This document shows positions 10,572 to 20,964 of a stretch of DNA of 64,000 bases, one piece after another. Under the pieces are notes generated by a model. That model was not told the origin of the DNA and did no database searches. It saw nothing but the letters and a program-made list of their open reading frames with translations. The stretch spans positions 32,928 through 96,927 of the forward strand of contig NZ_AUDU01000040.1 in NCBI RefSeq assembly GCF_000425625.1, in the 5' to 3' direction. A program made the position numbers and the translations under genes. The DNA is from Stutzerimonas azotifigens DSM 17556. Lineage in GTDB: Bacteria > Pseudomonadota > Gammaproteobacteria > Pseudomonadales > Pseudomonadaceae. Every line of letters starts with the position of its first letter. Positions within the stretch are counted from its first letter, which is position 1.

Positions 10572-11042
10572 TCAGGCGGCGAGCAGGCTGCGCAGCATCC
10601 AGGCGGTCTTCTCGTGGACCTGCATGCGCTGGGTCAGCAGGTCGGCGGTAGGCTCGTCGCTGACCTTCTCCAGCAGCGGGAAGAGGCTGCGCGCGGTGCG
10701 GACCACCGCTTCCTGGCCTTCGACCAGTTGCTTGATCATGTCCTCGGCGGCCGGGACGCCTTCGGCTTCCTTGATCGACGACAGCTTGGCGTAGGCGCCG
10801 TAGGTGCCGGGCGCGTACTGGCCCAGGGCGCGGATGCGCTCGGCGATCTGGTCGACGGCCTGCGCCAGCTCGGTGTACTGCTGCTCGAACATGGCGTGCA
10901 GGGTGTTGAACATCGGGCCGGTGACGTTCCAGTGGAAGTTGTGGGTCTTCAGGTACAGCGTATAGGTGTCGGCCAGCAGCCGCGAAAGGCCTTCGGCGAT
11001 TGCCTTGCGATCCTGCTCTTCGATACCGATGTTGATGTCCAT
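10572..11042 (-). CDS. dps: Dps ferritin-like DNA-protecting protein
   Basis: 156-residue Dps/miniferritin. The ferroxidase-centre signature is present: [20 protein letters not shown] followed by [20 protein letters not shown], with the histidines, Asp and Glu that bind iron between subunits. Dodecamers oxidise Fe(II) with hydrogen peroxide and store the iron, protecting DNA in stationary phase and oxidative stress. The N-terminus is short ([13 protein letters not shown]) and lacks the lysine-rich tail of E. coli Dps, so direct DNA binding may be weak. The gene is monocistronic, with its own terminator. Confidence 0.96.
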   Translation of the reverse strand: MDINIGIEEQDRKAIAEGLSRLLADTYTLYLKTHNFHWNVTGPMFNTLHAMFEQQYTELAQAVDQIAERIRALGQYAPGTYGAYAKLSSIKEAEGVPAAEDMIKQLVEGQEAVVRTARSLFPLLEKVSDEPTADLLTQRMQVHEKTAWMLRSLLAA

Positions 11043-11167
11043 GCGAGTCTCCTCTGTGGTTCTGTCGCTCGTTATGCCAGAAAAGCCGCCCTTGGGCGAG
11101 CCGGGCGCGCTGACGGATTGTCGCTGTTTTGAGCTGGATCAAGGCCGCCGGTTCTATCGGCGATCTC

Positions 11168-11229
11168 TAGGGTCTGTTGCCATTTCGTTCGCGGCAACGC
11201 AGCTCGCGACGAAACGGCAACAGACCCTA
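11168..11229. repeat. Long inverted repeat (hairpin) upstream of aspS
   Basis: The arm at 11168-11188 (core TAGGGTCTGTTGCC) pairs with 11209-11229 (core GGCAACAGACCCTA), 20 of 21 positions matching, around a 20-base centre. The centre can itself extend the stem with one bulge (TTCGCG against CGCGA). No T-tract follows, so it is not a standard terminator. It lies 143 bases before the aspS start, in the 330-base gap between dps and aspS, which otherwise shows no gene. Confidence 0.8.
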
Positions 11230-11372
11230 TGTCCGACATGCGCTATGGCTATCGTTCCGCTCGCCCGGCGGTGGTCGGCACGGCTGCGCCTCGGCGATTA
11301 AGCGGATATACTTCCGCGCTTGTTCCCGCGGCTCAGGCCGCTCGAAAATCGAGACGAGAAGCGACCACCACC

Positions 11373-13148
11373 ATGATGCGCAGCCACTATTGCGGCCAGT
11401 TGAACGAAAGCCTGGATGGCCAGGAGATCACTCTTTGCGGTTGGGTCCATCGCCGCCGCGATCATGGCGGGGTGATCTTCCTCGACATCCGCGACCGCGA
11501 AGGTCTGGCGCAGGTGGTGTTCGATCCGGATCGGGCCGAGACGTTCGTCAAGGCCGACCGGGTGCGCAGCGAATACGTGGTCAAGGTCACCGGCAAGGTC
11601 CGCTTGCGGCCGGCCGGCGCGGTCAACCCGAACATGGCCTCGGGCGCGATCGAGGTGCTCGGCTACGAACTCGAGGTGCTGAACCAGGCCGAGACCCCGC
11701 CGTTCCCGCTGGACGAGTACTCCGATGTCGGCGAGGAAACCCGCCTGCGCTACCGCTTCATCGACCTGCGTCGCCCGGAGATGGCCGCCAAGCTGAAGCT
11801 GCGTTCGCGCATCACCTCCAGCATCCGCCGCTACCTGGACGACAACGGCTTCCTCGACGTCGAAACCCCGATCCTCACCCGCGCCACGCCGGAAGGCGCG
11901 CGCGACTACCTGGTGCCCAGCCGCACCCATCCCGGCAGCTTCTTCGCCCTGCCGCAGTCGCCGCAGCTGTTCAAGCAACTGCTGATGGTGGCCGGCTTCG
12001 ACCGCTACTACCAGATCGCCAAGTGCTTCCGCGACGAGGACCTGCGCGCCGACCGCCAGCCGGAATTCACCCAGATCGACATCGAGACCAGCTTCCTCGA
12101 CGAGGCGGACATCATCGGCATCACCGAGAACATGATCCGCAAGCTGTTCAAGGAAGTGCTCGACATCGAGTTCGGCGAGTTCCCGCACATGCCGTTCGAA
12201 GAAGCCATGCGCCGCTACGGCTCGGACAAGCCCGACCTGCGCATCCCGCTGGAGCTGGTGGACGTCGCCGACCAGCTGCAGGAGGTCGAATTCAAGGTAT
12301 TCAGCGGCCCGGCCAGGGACCCCAAGGGGCGCGTGGCGGCCCTGCGCGTACCGGGCGCGGCGAGCATGCCGCGCAGCCAGATCGACGATTACACCAAGTT
12401 CGTCGGCATCTACGGCGCCAAGGGCCTGGCCTACATCAAGGTCAACGAGCGCGCCAAGGGTGTGGAGGGCCTGCAGTCGCCGATCGTCAAGTTCATCCCC
12501 GAGGCGAACCTGAACGTGATCCTCGATCGCGTCGGTGCGCAGGACGGCGACATCGTGTTCTTCGGCGCCGACAAGGCGAAGATCGTCTCCGAGGCGCTGG
12601 GCGCGCTGCGTATCCGCCTGGGGCACGACCTCAAGCTGCTGACCTGCGAGTGGGCGCCGCTGTGGGTGGTGGATTTCCCGATGTTCGAGGAGAACGACGA
12701 CGGCTCGCTGTCGGCGCTGCACCACCCGTTCACCTCGCCCAAGTGCTCGCCCGAGGAGCTGGAGGCCAATCCGGCCGCCGCGCTGTCGCGCGCCTACGAC
12801 ATGGTGCTCAACGGGACCGAACTCGGCGGCGGCTCGATCCGTATCCACGACAAGGCCATGCAGCAGGCGGTGTTCCGCGTGCTGGGCATCAGCGAGGAAG
12901 AGCAGCAGGAGAAGTTCGGTTTCCTGCTCGATGCGCTCAAGTACGGTGCGCCGCCGCATGGTGGCCTGGCCTTCGGCCTCGACCGTCTGGTGATGCTGAT
13001 GACCGGCGCCAGCTCGATCCGCGAGGTCATCGCCTTCCCGAAGACCCAGAGCGCCGCCGACGTCATGACCCAGGCGCCCGGCGCGGTCGACGCCAAGGCG
13101 CTGCGCGAACTGCACATCCGCCTGCGCGAGCAGCCGAAGGCGGAATAA
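11373..13148 (+). CDS. aspS: Aspartyl-tRNA synthetase
   Basis: 591-residue class IIb synthetase charging tRNA-Asp. The order is an N-terminal anticodon-binding OB fold ([13 protein letters not shown] through about 105), the catalytic core and the bacterial GAD insertion domain (roughly 285-420). Class II motif 2 appears as [20 protein letters not shown] and motif 3 as [17 protein letters not shown]. The start MMRSHYCG matches the known Pseudomonas protein; the frame remains open upstream across the hairpin but with unrelated sequence. In P. aeruginosa this enzyme is non-discriminating, also charging tRNA-Asn for later amidation. That is likely here but not provable from this window. Confidence 0.96.
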   Translation: MMRSHYCGQLNESLDGQEITLCGWVHRRRDHGGVIFLDIRDREGLAQVVFDPDRAETFVKADRVRSEYVVKVTGKVRLRPAGAVNPNMASGAIEVLGYELEVLNQAETPPFPLDEYSDVGEETRLRYRFIDLRRPEMAAKLKLRSRITSSIRRYLDDNGFLDVETPILTRATPEGARDYLVPSRTHPGSFFALPQSPQLFKQLLMVAGFDRYYQIAKCFRDEDLRADRQPEFTQIDIETSFLDEADIIGITENMIRKLFKEVLDIEFGEFPHMPFEEAMRRYGSDKPDLRIPLELVDVADQLQEVEFKVFSGPARDPKGRVAALRVPGAASMPRSQIDDYTKFVGIYGAKGLAYIKVNERAKGVEGLQSPIVKFIPEANLNVILDRVGAQDGDIVFFGADKAKIVSEALGALRIRLGHDLKLLTCEWAPLWVVDFPMFEENDDGSLSALHHPFTSPKCSPEELEANPAAALSRAYDMVLNGTELGGGSIRIHDKAMQQAVFRVLGISEEEQQEKFGFLLDALKYGAPPHGGLAFGLDRLVMLMTGASSIREVIAFPKTQSAADVMTQAPGAVDAKALRELHIRLREQPKAE

Positions 13149-13209
13149 ACACACGAACCCTGTGGGGGCGAGGAGGGCGTTCGAGCCCTTGCTCGCGATC
13201 TGGATCCAC

Positions 13210-13274
13210 GTAGGAGCGAGCTTGCTCGCGAACCGGCATAGCACCCGTTCTTTCGCGAGCAAGCTCGCTCCTGC
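13210..13274. repeat. Convergent REP pair (BIME) between aspS and yebC
   Basis: A 23-base REP at 13210-13232 (core GTAGGAGCGAGCTTGCTCGC) faces its reverse complement at 13252-13274, separated by 19 bases, with one mismatch. Transcribed, it would form a very stable hairpin. This is the common Pseudomonas GTAGGAGCGAGC-type extragenic palindrome. It may stabilise or end the aspS message ahead of yebC. Confidence 0.9.
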
Positions 13275-13299
13275 AGTCGAAGACAAGATGGAGTGAGTT

Positions 13300-14046
13300 A
13301 TGGCTGGTCATTCCAAATGGGCCAACATCAAGCACCGCAAAGAGCGGCAGGATGCCAAGAAAGGCAAGATCTTCACCAAGCTGATCCGCGAACTCACGGT
13401 CGCGGCCAGGCAGGGCGGTGGCATCCCCGCGGATAACCCGCGTCTGCGCCTGGCGGTGGACAAGGCGCTGACCGCCAACATGACCCGCGACACCATCGAC
13501 CGTGCGATCGCCCGTGGCGCCGGCTCCGGCGATGCGGACAACATGGAGGAGCTGACCTACGAAGGCTACGCCCCGAGCGGCGTCGCCGTGTACGTCGAGG
13601 CCATGACCGACAACCGCAACCGCACCGCGGCCGAAGTGCGCCATGTGTTCAGCAAGTGCGGCGGCAACCTCGGCACCGACGGTTCGGTGGCCTACCTGTT
13701 CGAGCGCAAGGGCCAGCTCAGCTTCGCCCCGGGTGTCAACGAGGATGCCCTGATGGAAGCGGCGCTGGAAGCCGGCGCGGACGACATCGTGACCAACGAC
13801 GACGGTTCGATCGAGGTGTTCACCGCGTTCACCGACTTCATCGCGGTGAGCGAGGCGCTGACCGAGGCCGGCTTCAAGCCGGAAGAGGCCGAGATCGCGA
13901 TGGTTCCTTCGACCACCGCGACGCTCGACCTGGAAACGGCGCAGAAAGTCCTCAAGCTCATCGACATGCTCGAGGACCTGGACGACGTACAGAACGTCTA
14001 TTCCAACGCCGATATTCCCGACGATGTCATGGAGCAGCTCGGCTGA
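13300..14046 (+). CDS. yebC: YebC/PmpR family regulator
   Basis: 248-residue member of the YebC/TACO1 family. The N-terminus [25 protein letters not shown] is the invariant family signature, followed by the three-domain arrangement with an acidic second half. In P. aeruginosa the homolog PmpR (same position before ruvC) was reported to repress the PQS quorum-sensing regulator. Other members bind the ribosome and help translation of difficult (for example polyproline) sequences. Which role applies cannot be decided here. It lies between the REP pair and ruvC. Confidence 0.95.
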   Translation: MAGHSKWANIKHRKERQDAKKGKIFTKLIRELTVAARQGGGIPADNPRLRLAVDKALTANMTRDTIDRAIARGAGSGDADNMEELTYEGYAPSGVAVYVEAMTDNRNRTAAEVRHVFSKCGGNLGTDGSVAYLFERKGQLSFAPGVNEDALMEAALEAGADDIVTNDDGSIEVFTAFTDFIAVSEALTEAGFKPEEAEIAMVPSTTATLDLETAQKVLKLIDMLEDLDDVQNVYSNADIPDDVMEQLG

Positions 14047-14113
14047 GCGCCGGGTCGAGGATGTCGGGATCGATGCGCGTGGCGGACGGCCGTCGCTCGA
14101 CGGATGCCACGCC

Positions 14114-14638
14114 ATGACGCTGATTTTGGGAATCGACCCCGGCTCGCGCATCACCGGCTACGGCGTGGTGCGCGATACCGGGCGCGGCTGCGAGTACGTC
14201 GCCTCCGGCTGCATCCGCACCGGCAGCGGCGAGATGCACGAGCGGCTGCAGGCGGTCTACCGCGGTATCTGCGAGGTGATCCGCCTGCATGGGCCGGTGA
14301 CCATGGGCATCGAGCAGGTGTTCATGGCGCGCAACCCGGATTCGGCGCTCAAGCTCGGCCAAGCGCGCGGCGCGGCGATCGTCGCCGCCGCCGAGCAGGG
14401 CCTGGAGATTTCCGAATACACCGCGTCCCAGGTCAAGCAGGCGATCGCCGGTACCGGCGGCGCCGACAAGCAGCAGGTGCTGATGATGGTCATGCACCTG
14501 CTCAAGCTGGTGCAGAAACCGCAGATCGATGCCTCGGACGCGCTGGCCATCGCGCTCTGCCACGCCCACCATCGGCAGAGCCTGATTCCCCACGGGCTGC
14601 TCGGCGCCAGAAGGCGCGGCGGGCGGTTGAGGCTGTAG
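14114..14638 (+). CDS. ruvC: Holliday junction resolvase RuvC
   Basis: 174-residue endonuclease that cuts Holliday junctions produced by RuvAB branch migration. The catalytic acidic residues sit in [15 protein letters not shown] (first Asp), GIEQVFM (Glu) and [14 protein letters not shown] (C-terminal Asp pair). The start [12 protein letters not shown] at 14114 is conserved; a longer frame from 14024 adds no homologous sequence. The ruvC-ruvA-ruvB order follows directly from yebC, the common proteobacterial arrangement. Confidence 0.96.
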   Translation: MTLILGIDPGSRITGYGVVRDTGRGCEYVASGCIRTGSGEMHERLQAVYRGICEVIRLHGPVTMGIEQVFMARNPDSALKLGQARGAAIVAAAEQGLEISEYTASQVKQAIAGTGGADKQQVLMMVMHLLKLVQKPQIDASDALAIALCHAHHRQSLIPHGLLGARRRGGRLRL

Positions 14639-14712
14639 AAGCTGCCGAAACGCTGTTCGGCGCCGGCGCATTGCCTCAGAATTCGGCCCTTGGCTGAAGA
14701 GGCAATACCTTC

Positions 14713-15318
14713 GTGATTGGACGCTTGCGTGGCAACCTGGCGGAAAAGCAACCGCCGTACCTGATTCTCGACGTGAACGGCATCGGCTATGAAGTCGAAG
14801 TGCCGATGACGACTCTTTATCGGCTGCCCTCGGTGGGCGAGCCGGTCACCCTGCATACCCACCTGGTGGTTCGCGAGGACGCGCACCTGCTGTACGGGTT
14901 CGCCGAGAAGCGCGAGCGCGAGCTGTTCCGCGAGCTGATCCGGCTCAATGGCGTCGGGCCGAAGCTGGCGCTGGCGCTGATGTCCGGGCTCGAGGTGGAC
15001 GAGCTGGTGCGTTGCGTGCAGGCGCAGGACACCTCGGCGCTGGTGAAGGTCCCCGGGGTCGGCAAGAAGACCGCCGAGCGCCTGCTGGTCGAGCTCAAGG
15101 ATCGCTTCAAGGCCTGGGAAACCATGCCGTCCATCGCCCCGCTGGTGGTGGAACCCCGCTCGGGTGTGGCAGTCTCAAGCGCCGAAAGCGACGCCGTCAG
15201 CGCCCTTATCGCGCTCGGATTCAAGCCCCAGGAGGCCAGCCGCGCAGTGTCCGCCGTACAGGAAGAAGGTCTGAGCAGCGAGGAACTCATCCGCCGCGCA
15301 CTCAAGGGAATGGTCTAA
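14713..15318 (+). CDS. ruvA: Holliday junction branch-migration protein RuvA
   Basis: 201-residue DNA-binding subunit that clamps four-way junctions and loads RuvB. It contains the N-terminal OB fold ([28 protein letters not shown]), two helix-hairpin-helix motifs ([31 protein letters not shown]) and the C-terminal RuvB-contact domain after a flexible linker. The start codon is GTG. The stop is immediately followed by the ruvB start, so the two are coupled. Confidence 0.96.
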   Translation: MIGRLRGNLAEKQPPYLILDVNGIGYEVEVPMTTLYRLPSVGEPVTLHTHLVVREDAHLLYGFAEKRERELFRELIRLNGVGPKLALALMSGLEVDELVRCVQAQDTSALVKVPGVGKKTAERLLVELKDRFKAWETMPSIAPLVVEPRSGVAVSSAESDAVSALIALGFKPQEASRAVSAVQEEGLSSEELIRRALKGMV

Positions 15319-16383
15319 GTGATCGAAGCCGACCGAATCATCACCGCCTCCCCGCGTGATCGCGACGATCAGCTGGACCGCGCGATCCGTCCCCTCAAGC
15401 TCGCCGAGTACATCGGCCAGCCCGGCGTACGCGAGCAAATGGACCTGTTCATCCGGGCGGCCAAGGGGCGCGGCGAGGCGCTGGACCACACCCTCATCTT
15501 CGGCCCGCCCGGCCTCGGCAAGACCACGCTGGCGAACATCATCGCCACGGAAATGGGCGTGTCCATCAAGAGCACCTCGGGGCCGGTGCTCGAGCGCCCC
15601 GGCGACCTGGCCGCGCTGCTGACCAACCTCGAGGCCGGCGACGTGCTGTTCGTCGACGAAATCCACCGGCTCTCGCCCATCGTCGAGGAGGTGCTCTATC
15701 CGGCGATGGAGGACTTCCAGCTCGACATCATGATCGGCGAGGGGCCGGCTGCGCGCTCGATCAAGCTCGACCTGCCGCCGTTCACGCTGATCGGCGCCAC
15801 CACCCGCGCCGGCATGCTGACCAACCCGCTGCGCGACCGCTTCGGTATCGTGCAGCGCCTGGAGTTCTACTCCACCGAGGACCTGGCGACCATCGTCAGC
15901 CGTTCGGCCGGCATCCTCGGCCTGCCGATCGAGCCCGAGGGCGCCTTCGAGATCGCCCGGCGCGCCCGCGGCACGCCGCGTATCGCCAATCGCCTGCTGC
16001 GCCGCGTGCGCGACTTCGCCGAGGTGCGCGGCCGCGGCGAGATCACCCGCCCGATCGCCGACCAGGCGCTGAACATGCTCGACGTCGACGAGCGCGGCTT
16101 CGATCATCAGGACCGCCGGCTGCTGCTGACGCTGATCGAGAAATTCGACGGTGGCCCGGTGGGCGTCGACAGCCTCGCCGCGGCGATCAGCGAGGAGCGC
16201 CACACCATCGAGGACGTGCTCGAGCCTTACCTGATCCAGCAGGGCTACATGATGCGCACGCCGCGCGGGCGCGTGGTGACCCGTCACGCCTACCTGCACT
16301 TCGGCCTGAACCTGCCGCGGCGGCTGGCCGCCGCGGGTACGGACGGCGCTTCCGGTGACCTGTTCGGCCCCGACGAGTCGTGA
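15319..16383 (+). CDS. ruvB: Holliday junction helicase motor RuvB
   Basis: 354-residue AAA+ ATPase that drives branch migration as hexamers on either side of RuvA. Walker A is GPPGLGKTT, Walker B is [10 protein letters not shown], and the arginine finger region is [19 protein letters not shown] winged-helix domain forms the C-terminus ([24 protein letters not shown]). The GTG start follows the ruvA TAA with no gap. Length is normal. Confidence 0.97.
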   Translation: MIEADRIITASPRDRDDQLDRAIRPLKLAEYIGQPGVREQMDLFIRAAKGRGEALDHTLIFGPPGLGKTTLANIIATEMGVSIKSTSGPVLERPGDLAALLTNLEAGDVLFVDEIHRLSPIVEEVLYPAMEDFQLDIMIGEGPAARSIKLDLPPFTLIGATTRAGMLTNPLRDRFGIVQRLEFYSTEDLATIVSRSAGILGLPIEPEGAFEIARRARGTPRIANRLLRRVRDFAEVRGRGEITRPIADQALNMLDVDERGFDHQDRRLLLTLIEKFDGGPVGVDSLAAAISEERHTIEDVLEPYLIQQGYMMRTPRGRVVTRHAYLHFGLNLPRRLAAAGTDGASGDLFGPDES

Positions 16384-16440
16384 GGCAAATAAATATTGTT
16401 ACCTCTCCCAATTGGCAAGCACCGGGGCTGGCACTAGAGT

Positions 16441-16884
16441 ATGCGCGCGCAAACCCAAGCTGAGCCGTTCGTCCACCGGTGTCGCGTGTATTACGAAGAC
16501 ACCGATGCCGGAGGCATCGTCTACTACGTCAATTACCTCAAGTTCATGGAACGGGCTCGCACCGAGCGCCTGCGGCACCTGGGTTTCGCCCAGTCGCAGC
16601 TGGTCGGCGAGAACCTGCTGTTCGTCGTGCATTCGAGCGAGGCCCGCTATCACGCGCCGGCGCGCCTGGACGACGAACTGCTGGTGACCGCGGAACTGGT
16701 GGAGCTCAATCGTGCCAGCCTGCGTTTTCATCAGCAGGTGCGGCGGGCGGCGGACGATGCGCTGCTTTGCGACGGCCACTTCACCGTGGCCTGTGTACGT
16801 ACCGACAGTCTCAAACCCCGAGCGATGCCGGCGGCGCTGCGTGCGGCCTTCGCGGGCTCGGGTCTATCCCCTGCAGGAGAGTAA
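16441..16884 (+). CDS. ybgC: Acyl-CoA thioesterase YbgC
   Basis: 147-residue hot-dog fold thioesterase at the head of the tol-pal cluster. The catalytic motif is [26 protein letters not shown], with Asp22 at the position of E. coli Asp18. The histidine found a few residues later in E. coli YbgC is tyrosine here. Homologs hydrolyse short or long acyl-CoAs, and the E. coli protein associates with phospholipid synthesis enzymes. The tolQ GTG lies 2 bases beyond its stop, consistent with one operon. Confidence 0.93.
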   Translation: MRAQTQAEPFVHRCRVYYEDTDAGGIVYYVNYLKFMERARTERLRHLGFAQSQLVGENLLFVVHSSEARYHAPARLDDELLVTAELVELNRASLRFHQQVRRAADDALLCDGHFTVACVRTDSLKPRAMPAALRAAFAGSGLSPAGE

Positions 16885-16886
16885 GC

Positions 16887-17579
16887 GTGGAAGCCAACGT
16901 CGATCACATGTCCATGTGGAGCCTGGTCAGCAACGCCAGCTTCGTGGTTCAGCTGGTCATGCTGCTGCTGGTGGCCGCATCGGTCACCTCGTGGATTCTG
17001 ATTTTCCAGCGCGGCAACATGTTGCGCGCCGCCAAGCGCGCGCTCGACGCCTTCGAGGAGCGCTTCTGGTCGGGCATCGACCTGTCCAAGCTGTATCGCC
17101 AGGCCGGCAGCAATCCGGATCCGGATTCGGGTGTCGAACAGATCTTCCGCGCCGGCTTCAAGGAATTCTCCCGCCTGCGCCAGCAGCCGGGCGTCGACCC
17201 GGATGCGGTCATGGACGGCGTCAACCGCGCCATGCGCGTGGCCATCTCGCGTGAGGAGGAGAAGCTGGAGACCAGCCTGCCGTTCCTCGCCACGGTCGGT
17301 TCCACCAGCCCCTACATCGGCCTGTTCGGCACCGTCTGGGGGATCATGAACTCCTTCCGCGGGCTGGCCCAGGTGCAGCAGGCGACGCTCGCCACCGTGG
17401 CGCCGGGCATCGCCGAGGCGCTGATCGCCACCGCCATCGGCCTGTTCGCCGCGATCCCCGCGGTCATCGCCTACAACCGTTTCGCCGCGCGCGGCGAGCT
17501 GCTGATCGGCCGCTACTACACCTTCGCCGACGAGTTCCAGGCGATCCTCCACCGCAAAGTGCACACTTCCGACGATTGA
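16887..17579 (+). CDS. tolQ: Tol-Pal motor protein TolQ
   Basis: 230-residue inner-membrane protein of the MotA/ExbB/TolQ family. With TolR it forms the proton-driven motor that energises TolA for outer-membrane constriction at division. Three membrane segments are visible: about 14-37, and the pair around VGSTSPYIGLFGTVWGIMNSF and ATVAPGIAEALIATAIGLFAAIPAVIAYNRF. The GTG start gives MEANVDHMSMW, matching Pseudomonas TolQ. A ribosome site (CAGGAGAG) lies within the end of ybgC. Confidence 0.96.
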   Translation: MEANVDHMSMWSLVSNASFVVQLVMLLLVAASVTSWILIFQRGNMLRAAKRALDAFEERFWSGIDLSKLYRQAGSNPDPDSGVEQIFRAGFKEFSRLRQQPGVDPDAVMDGVNRAMRVAISREEEKLETSLPFLATVGSTSPYIGLFGTVWGIMNSFRGLAQVQQATLATVAPGIAEALIATAIGLFAAIPAVIAYNRFAARGELLIGRYYTFADEFQAILHRKVHTSDD

Positions 17580-17590
17580 GGCAGTGGCCC

Positions 17591-18043
17591 ATGGCCAGAA
17601 TCCGCAACAGACGCAAACCCGTCGCCGAGATGAACGTGGTGCCCTACATCGACGTGATGCTGGTGCTGCTGGTCATCTTCATGGTGACCGCGCCCATGCT
17701 CAACCAGGGCGTCAAGGTCGATCTGCCGCAGGTCAGCAGCGACGTGCTGCCGCAGGACAACGACGCGCAGATCCTCACCATCTCGATCAAGGCGGACAAG
17801 ACCTACTACTGGAACGTCGGCACCGAGGTGGACGTCGAGACGCAGCAGGAAACCGCGGTGTCGCTGGAACAACTGGTGCAGGCGGCGCGCGCCATCGTGG
17901 CGCAGAACCGCTCGCAGGGTAAGCAGATCCAGGTCTTCGTGCGCGGCGACAAGGCGGTCGACTACGGCTCCGTGATGGCCGTAATGGGCGGGCTGCAGCA
18001 GGCCGACGTGGGCAACGTCGGACTCATCACCGAGGCCCCCTGA
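17591..18043 (+). CDS. tolR: Tol-Pal motor protein TolR
   Basis: 150-residue ExbD/TolR protein: short cytoplasmic tail, one membrane helix carrying the proton-carrying aspartate ([21 protein letters not shown]) and a periplasmic domain that can contact peptidoglycan. It starts at the ATG at 17591 ([15 protein letters not shown]), 11 bases after tolQ. Its TGA overlaps the tolA ATG (TGATG, 18041-18045). Confidence 0.96.
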   Translation: MARIRNRRKPVAEMNVVPYIDVMLVLLVIFMVTAPMLNQGVKVDLPQVSSDVLPQDNDAQILTISIKADKTYYWNVGTEVDVETQQETAVSLEQLVQAARAIVAQNRSQGKQIQVFVRGDKAVDYGSVMAVMGGLQQADVGNVGLITEAP

Positions 18044-19101
18044 TGCAACGCGAAGAGCGCTCTTCCTCGCAGAGCCTGTTCTGGCCGACCGTGCTGGCGG
18101 TCGGTCTGCACGTGATCATCTTCGGCCTGCTGTTCGTCAGCTTCGCCATGACCCCCGAGCTGCCGCCGGCCCGTCCGGTGGTGCAGGCGACCCTCTACCA
18201 GCTCAAGTCGCAGAGCCAGGCCACCACCCAGACCAACCAGAAGATCGCCGGCGAGCAGCAGAAGACCTCGGCGCCGACTCACGAAACCGAGCAGCTCGAG
18301 CAGAAGCGCGCGGAGCAGGAGCGCCTGGCCGCGGCGCGCGAAGCCGAGCGCAAGGCCGCGGAACAAAAGGCCGCGGAACAAAAGAGAGCGGCCGAGGCTC
18401 GAAAGGCCGAGCAGGCGGCGGCTGTGGCGAAGAAGGCCGAAGAAGCCAAGCGCGCCGAGCAGCAGAAGCAGGCCGAGATCGCCAAGAAGAAGGCAGCCGA
18501 GGCGGCCGCGGCCAAGCAGAAAGCGGCCGAGGAGGCAAAGAAGAAAGCCGCCGAAGAGGCCGCAGCCAAGCAGAAGGCCGCGGAAGAAGCGAAGAAAAAG
18601 GCGGCGGCCGAGGCGGCGAAGAAAAAGGCAGCTGCCGAAGAGGCGGCCAAGAAGAAGGCGGCAGCCGAAGCGGCGAAGAAGAAGGCCGCTGCAGAGGAGG
18701 CACAACGCAAGGCGGTCGAGGACAAGAAGGCGCAGGCGCTGGCCGAGCTGCTGTCCGAAGACACCGGTTACCAGCAGGCGCTGGCCGACGAGGTCGGCGA
18801 TCAGGTGGCGGGCAACCTCGACGATCTCATCGTGCGTCTGGTGAGCGAGCAGTGGCGCAGACCCCCCTCGGCACGCAACGGCATGACCGTCGAGGTGCTG
18901 ATCGAAATGCTGCCCGACGGTACCATCACCAACGCCAGCGTGACCCGCTCCAGTGGCGACAAGCCTTTCGACAATTCCGCGGTCGCCGCTGTCCGCAGCG
19001 TGGGCCGTATCGCAGAAATGCAGCAACTCGATCGCGCCACCTTCGATCGCTTGTATCGTCAGCGGCGCGTCATCTTCAAACCAGAGGACCTGAGTCTGTG
19101 A
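18043..19101 (+). CDS. tolA: Tol-Pal envelope-spanning protein TolA
   Basis: 352 residues in three parts: a membrane anchor ([21 protein letters not shown]), a long Ala/Lys/Glu helix from about 75 to 230 built of [18 protein letters not shown] repeats that crosses the periplasm, and a C-terminal globular domain ([21 protein letters not shown] onward) that contacts TolB and Pal. TolA carries the TolQR-generated force to the outer membrane. The repetitive helix makes the DNA internally repetitive (18300-18720). It overlaps tolR by one base and tolB by four. Confidence 0.96.
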   Translation: MQREERSSSQSLFWPTVLAVGLHVIIFGLLFVSFAMTPELPPARPVVQATLYQLKSQSQATTQTNQKIAGEQQKTSAPTHETEQLEQKRAEQERLAAAREAERKAAEQKAAEQKRAAEARKAEQAAAVAKKAEEAKRAEQQKQAEIAKKKAAEAAAAKQKAAEEAKKKAAEEAAAKQKAAEEAKKKAAAEAAKKKAAAEEAAKKKAAAEAAKKKAAAEEAQRKAVEDKKAQALAELLSEDTGYQQALADEVGDQVAGNLDDLIVRLVSEQWRRPPSARNGMTVEVLIEMLPDGTITNASVTRSSGDKPFDNSAVAAVRSVGRIAEMQQLDRATFDRLYRQRRVIFKPEDLSL

Positions 19102-20396
19102 ACACACTGATCCGCATCGTCCTGCTCGGGCTGGCCCTGATCGCCGGTTCCGCGCAGGCGGCCGACCCGTTGATCATTTCCGGCGGCAACGACCGCGCCG
19201 TCCCGATCGCCGTCGTGCCGTTCGGCTGGCAGGGCGGCACCGTGCTGCCGGAGGACATGTCCGAGATCATCGGCAACGACATGCGCAACTCCGGTTTCTT
19301 CCAGCCGATTCCGCGGCAGAACATGATCAGCCTGCCGACCCGCGCCAGCGAGATCATCTATCGCGACTGGCGCGCGCTGGGGGCGCAGTACCTGATGGTC
19401 GGCAGCATCCAGCCGTCCGGCGGGCGCCTGCAGGTGCAGTTCGCGGTGTTCAACGTGGCCACCGAGCAGCAGGTCATGAACGGCACGGTCAGCGGTTCGC
19501 AGGACCAGTTGCGCGACATGGCGCACTACGCCGCCGACCAAGCCTTCGAATCGCTGACAGGCATCAAGGGCGCGTTCTCCACGCGGCTGCTGTACGTCAC
19601 CGTCGAGCGTCTGGGCACCAGCAACACCCGCTACACCCTGCAGCGCTCGGACTACGACGGCGCCCGTGCGGTGACCCTGCTGCAGTCGCGCGAGCCCATC
19701 CTGTCGCCGTCGTACTCGCCTGACGGCAAGCGCATCGCCTACGTCTCGTTCGAACAGCGCAAGCCGCGCATCTTCATCCAGTACGTCGACACCGGGCGCC
19801 GCGAGCAGATCACCAACTTCGAAGGCCTCAACGGCGCGCCGGCCTGGTCGCCCGACGGCAACCGCCTGGCCTTCGTCCTGTCCAAGGACGGCAACCCCGA
19901 GATCTACGTGATGAACCTGGCGAGCCGCCAGCTGCAGCGCGTGACCAACCATTTCGCCATCGACACCGAACCCTTCTGGGGGCGTGACGGCCAGACGATC
20001 TACTTCACCTCCGACCGCGCCGGCAAGCCGCAGATCTACAAATTGAACATCGCCAGCGGGGCCGTGGAGCGCGTCACCTTCGTCGGCAACTACAACGCCA
20101 ACCCGAAGCTGTCGGCCGACGAGAAGACCCTGGTGATGGTCCATCGCCAGGAGGGTTACACCGTATTTCGCGTGGCGGCCCAGGATCTTCAGCGCGGTAA
20201 CGTGAAGATACTTTCCGAGACCAGTCTCGACGAGTCGCCCACTGTTGCGCCTAATGGCACCATGCTAATCTACGCCACCCGCCAGCAGGGCCGGGGAGTC
20301 TTGATGCTCGTGTCCACCAACGGCCGAGTGAGGCTCCCACTTCCTACCGCTCAAGGCGAAGTCCGAGAGCCATCCTGGTCCCCCTACCTGAACTGA
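19098..20396 (+). CDS. tolB: Tol-Pal periplasmic beta-propeller TolB
   Basis: 432-residue periplasmic protein. Signal peptide about 1-21 (ending SAQA), then an N-terminal TolA-contact domain and a six-bladed beta-propeller. WD/PD40-type blade motifs recur: [50 protein letters not shown]. It shuttles between TolA and Pal. The GTG start overlaps the tolA stop (GTGA). Confidence 0.96.
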   Translation: MNTLIRIVLLGLALIAGSAQAADPLIISGGNDRAVPIAVVPFGWQGGTVLPEDMSEIIGNDMRNSGFFQPIPRQNMISLPTRASEIIYRDWRALGAQYLMVGSIQPSGGRLQVQFAVFNVATEQQVMNGTVSGSQDQLRDMAHYAADQAFESLTGIKGAFSTRLLYVTVERLGTSNTRYTLQRSDYDGARAVTLLQSREPILSPSYSPDGKRIAYVSFEQRKPRIFIQYVDTGRREQITNFEGLNGAPAWSPDGNRLAFVLSKDGNPEIYVMNLASRQLQRVTNHFAIDTEPFWGRDGQTIYFTSDRAGKPQIYKLNIASGAVERVTFVGNYNANPKLSADEKTLVMVHRQEGYTVFRVAAQDLQRGNVKILSETSLDESPTVAPNGTMLIYATRQQGRGVLMLVSTNGRVRLPLPTAQGEVREPSWSPYLN

Positions 20397-20451
20397 CGCG
20401 GCGTCACTTGAATCAAACCAAAAACACACTGGGGTTATTAGGAGTCACATG

Positions 20452-20958
20452 ATGGAAATGCTGAAATTCGGTAAGTTCACCGCGCTGGCGCTGGCCATGG
20501 CCGTTGCCGTGGGCTGTTCCTCCAAGGGCGGCGACGATTCCGGCGAAGGCTCGGGCGCTGCGATCGATCCGAATGCCGGCTATGGCGCCAGCACCGGTAC
20601 GCTGGACGGTTCCGCGAGCGAAGAAGCCGCTCTGCGCGCCATCACCACCTTCTACTTCGAGTACGACAGCTCCGACCTCAAGCCGGAAGCCATGCGTGCC
20701 CTGGACGTCCATGCTCGCGACCTGAAGGCCAACGGCGCCCGCGTCGTGCTGGAAGGCCACGCCGACGAGCGCGGCACCCGCGAGTACAACATGGCCCTGG
20801 GCGAGCGCCGTGCTCAGGCCGTGCAGCGTTACCTGGTGCTGCAGGGTGTTTCCCCGGCTCAGCTGGAACTGGTCTCCTACGGCGAAGAGCGTCCGGTCGC
20901 CATGGGCAACGACGAGCAGTCCTGGGCCCAGAACCGCCGCGTCGAACTGCGCAAGTAA
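20452..20958 (+). CDS. pal: Peptidoglycan-associated lipoprotein Pal (OprL)
   Basis: 168-residue outer-membrane lipoprotein. The signal peptide ends in AVAVGC (lipidated Cys22). A Gly/Ser-rich linker leads to an OmpA-like domain with [15 protein letters not shown] and [25 protein letters not shown], which bind diaminopimelate in peptidoglycan. Of three closely spaced ATGs, the one at 20452 is best placed behind AGGAG (20440-20444) and gives MEMLKFGKF as in P. aeruginosa OprL. It tethers the outer membrane to the wall and is pulled by Tol. Confidence 0.96.
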   Translation: MEMLKFGKFTALALAMAVAVGCSSKGGDDSGEGSGAAIDPNAGYGASTGTLDGSASEEAALRAITTFYFEYDSSDLKPEAMRALDVHARDLKANGARVVLEGHADERGTREYNMALGERRAQAVQRYLVLQGVSPAQLELVSYGEERPVAMGNDEQSWAQNRRVELRK

Positions 20959-20964
20959 GTCGCC

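Noticed and set aside
11298..13286. A 662-codon antisense frame over aspS (similar frames over yihY at 1430-2944, tolA at 17962-19107, and the hybrid kinase at 61212-62939).
   Set aside because: These are shadows of well-identified sense genes with atypical composition and no homology that I recognise.
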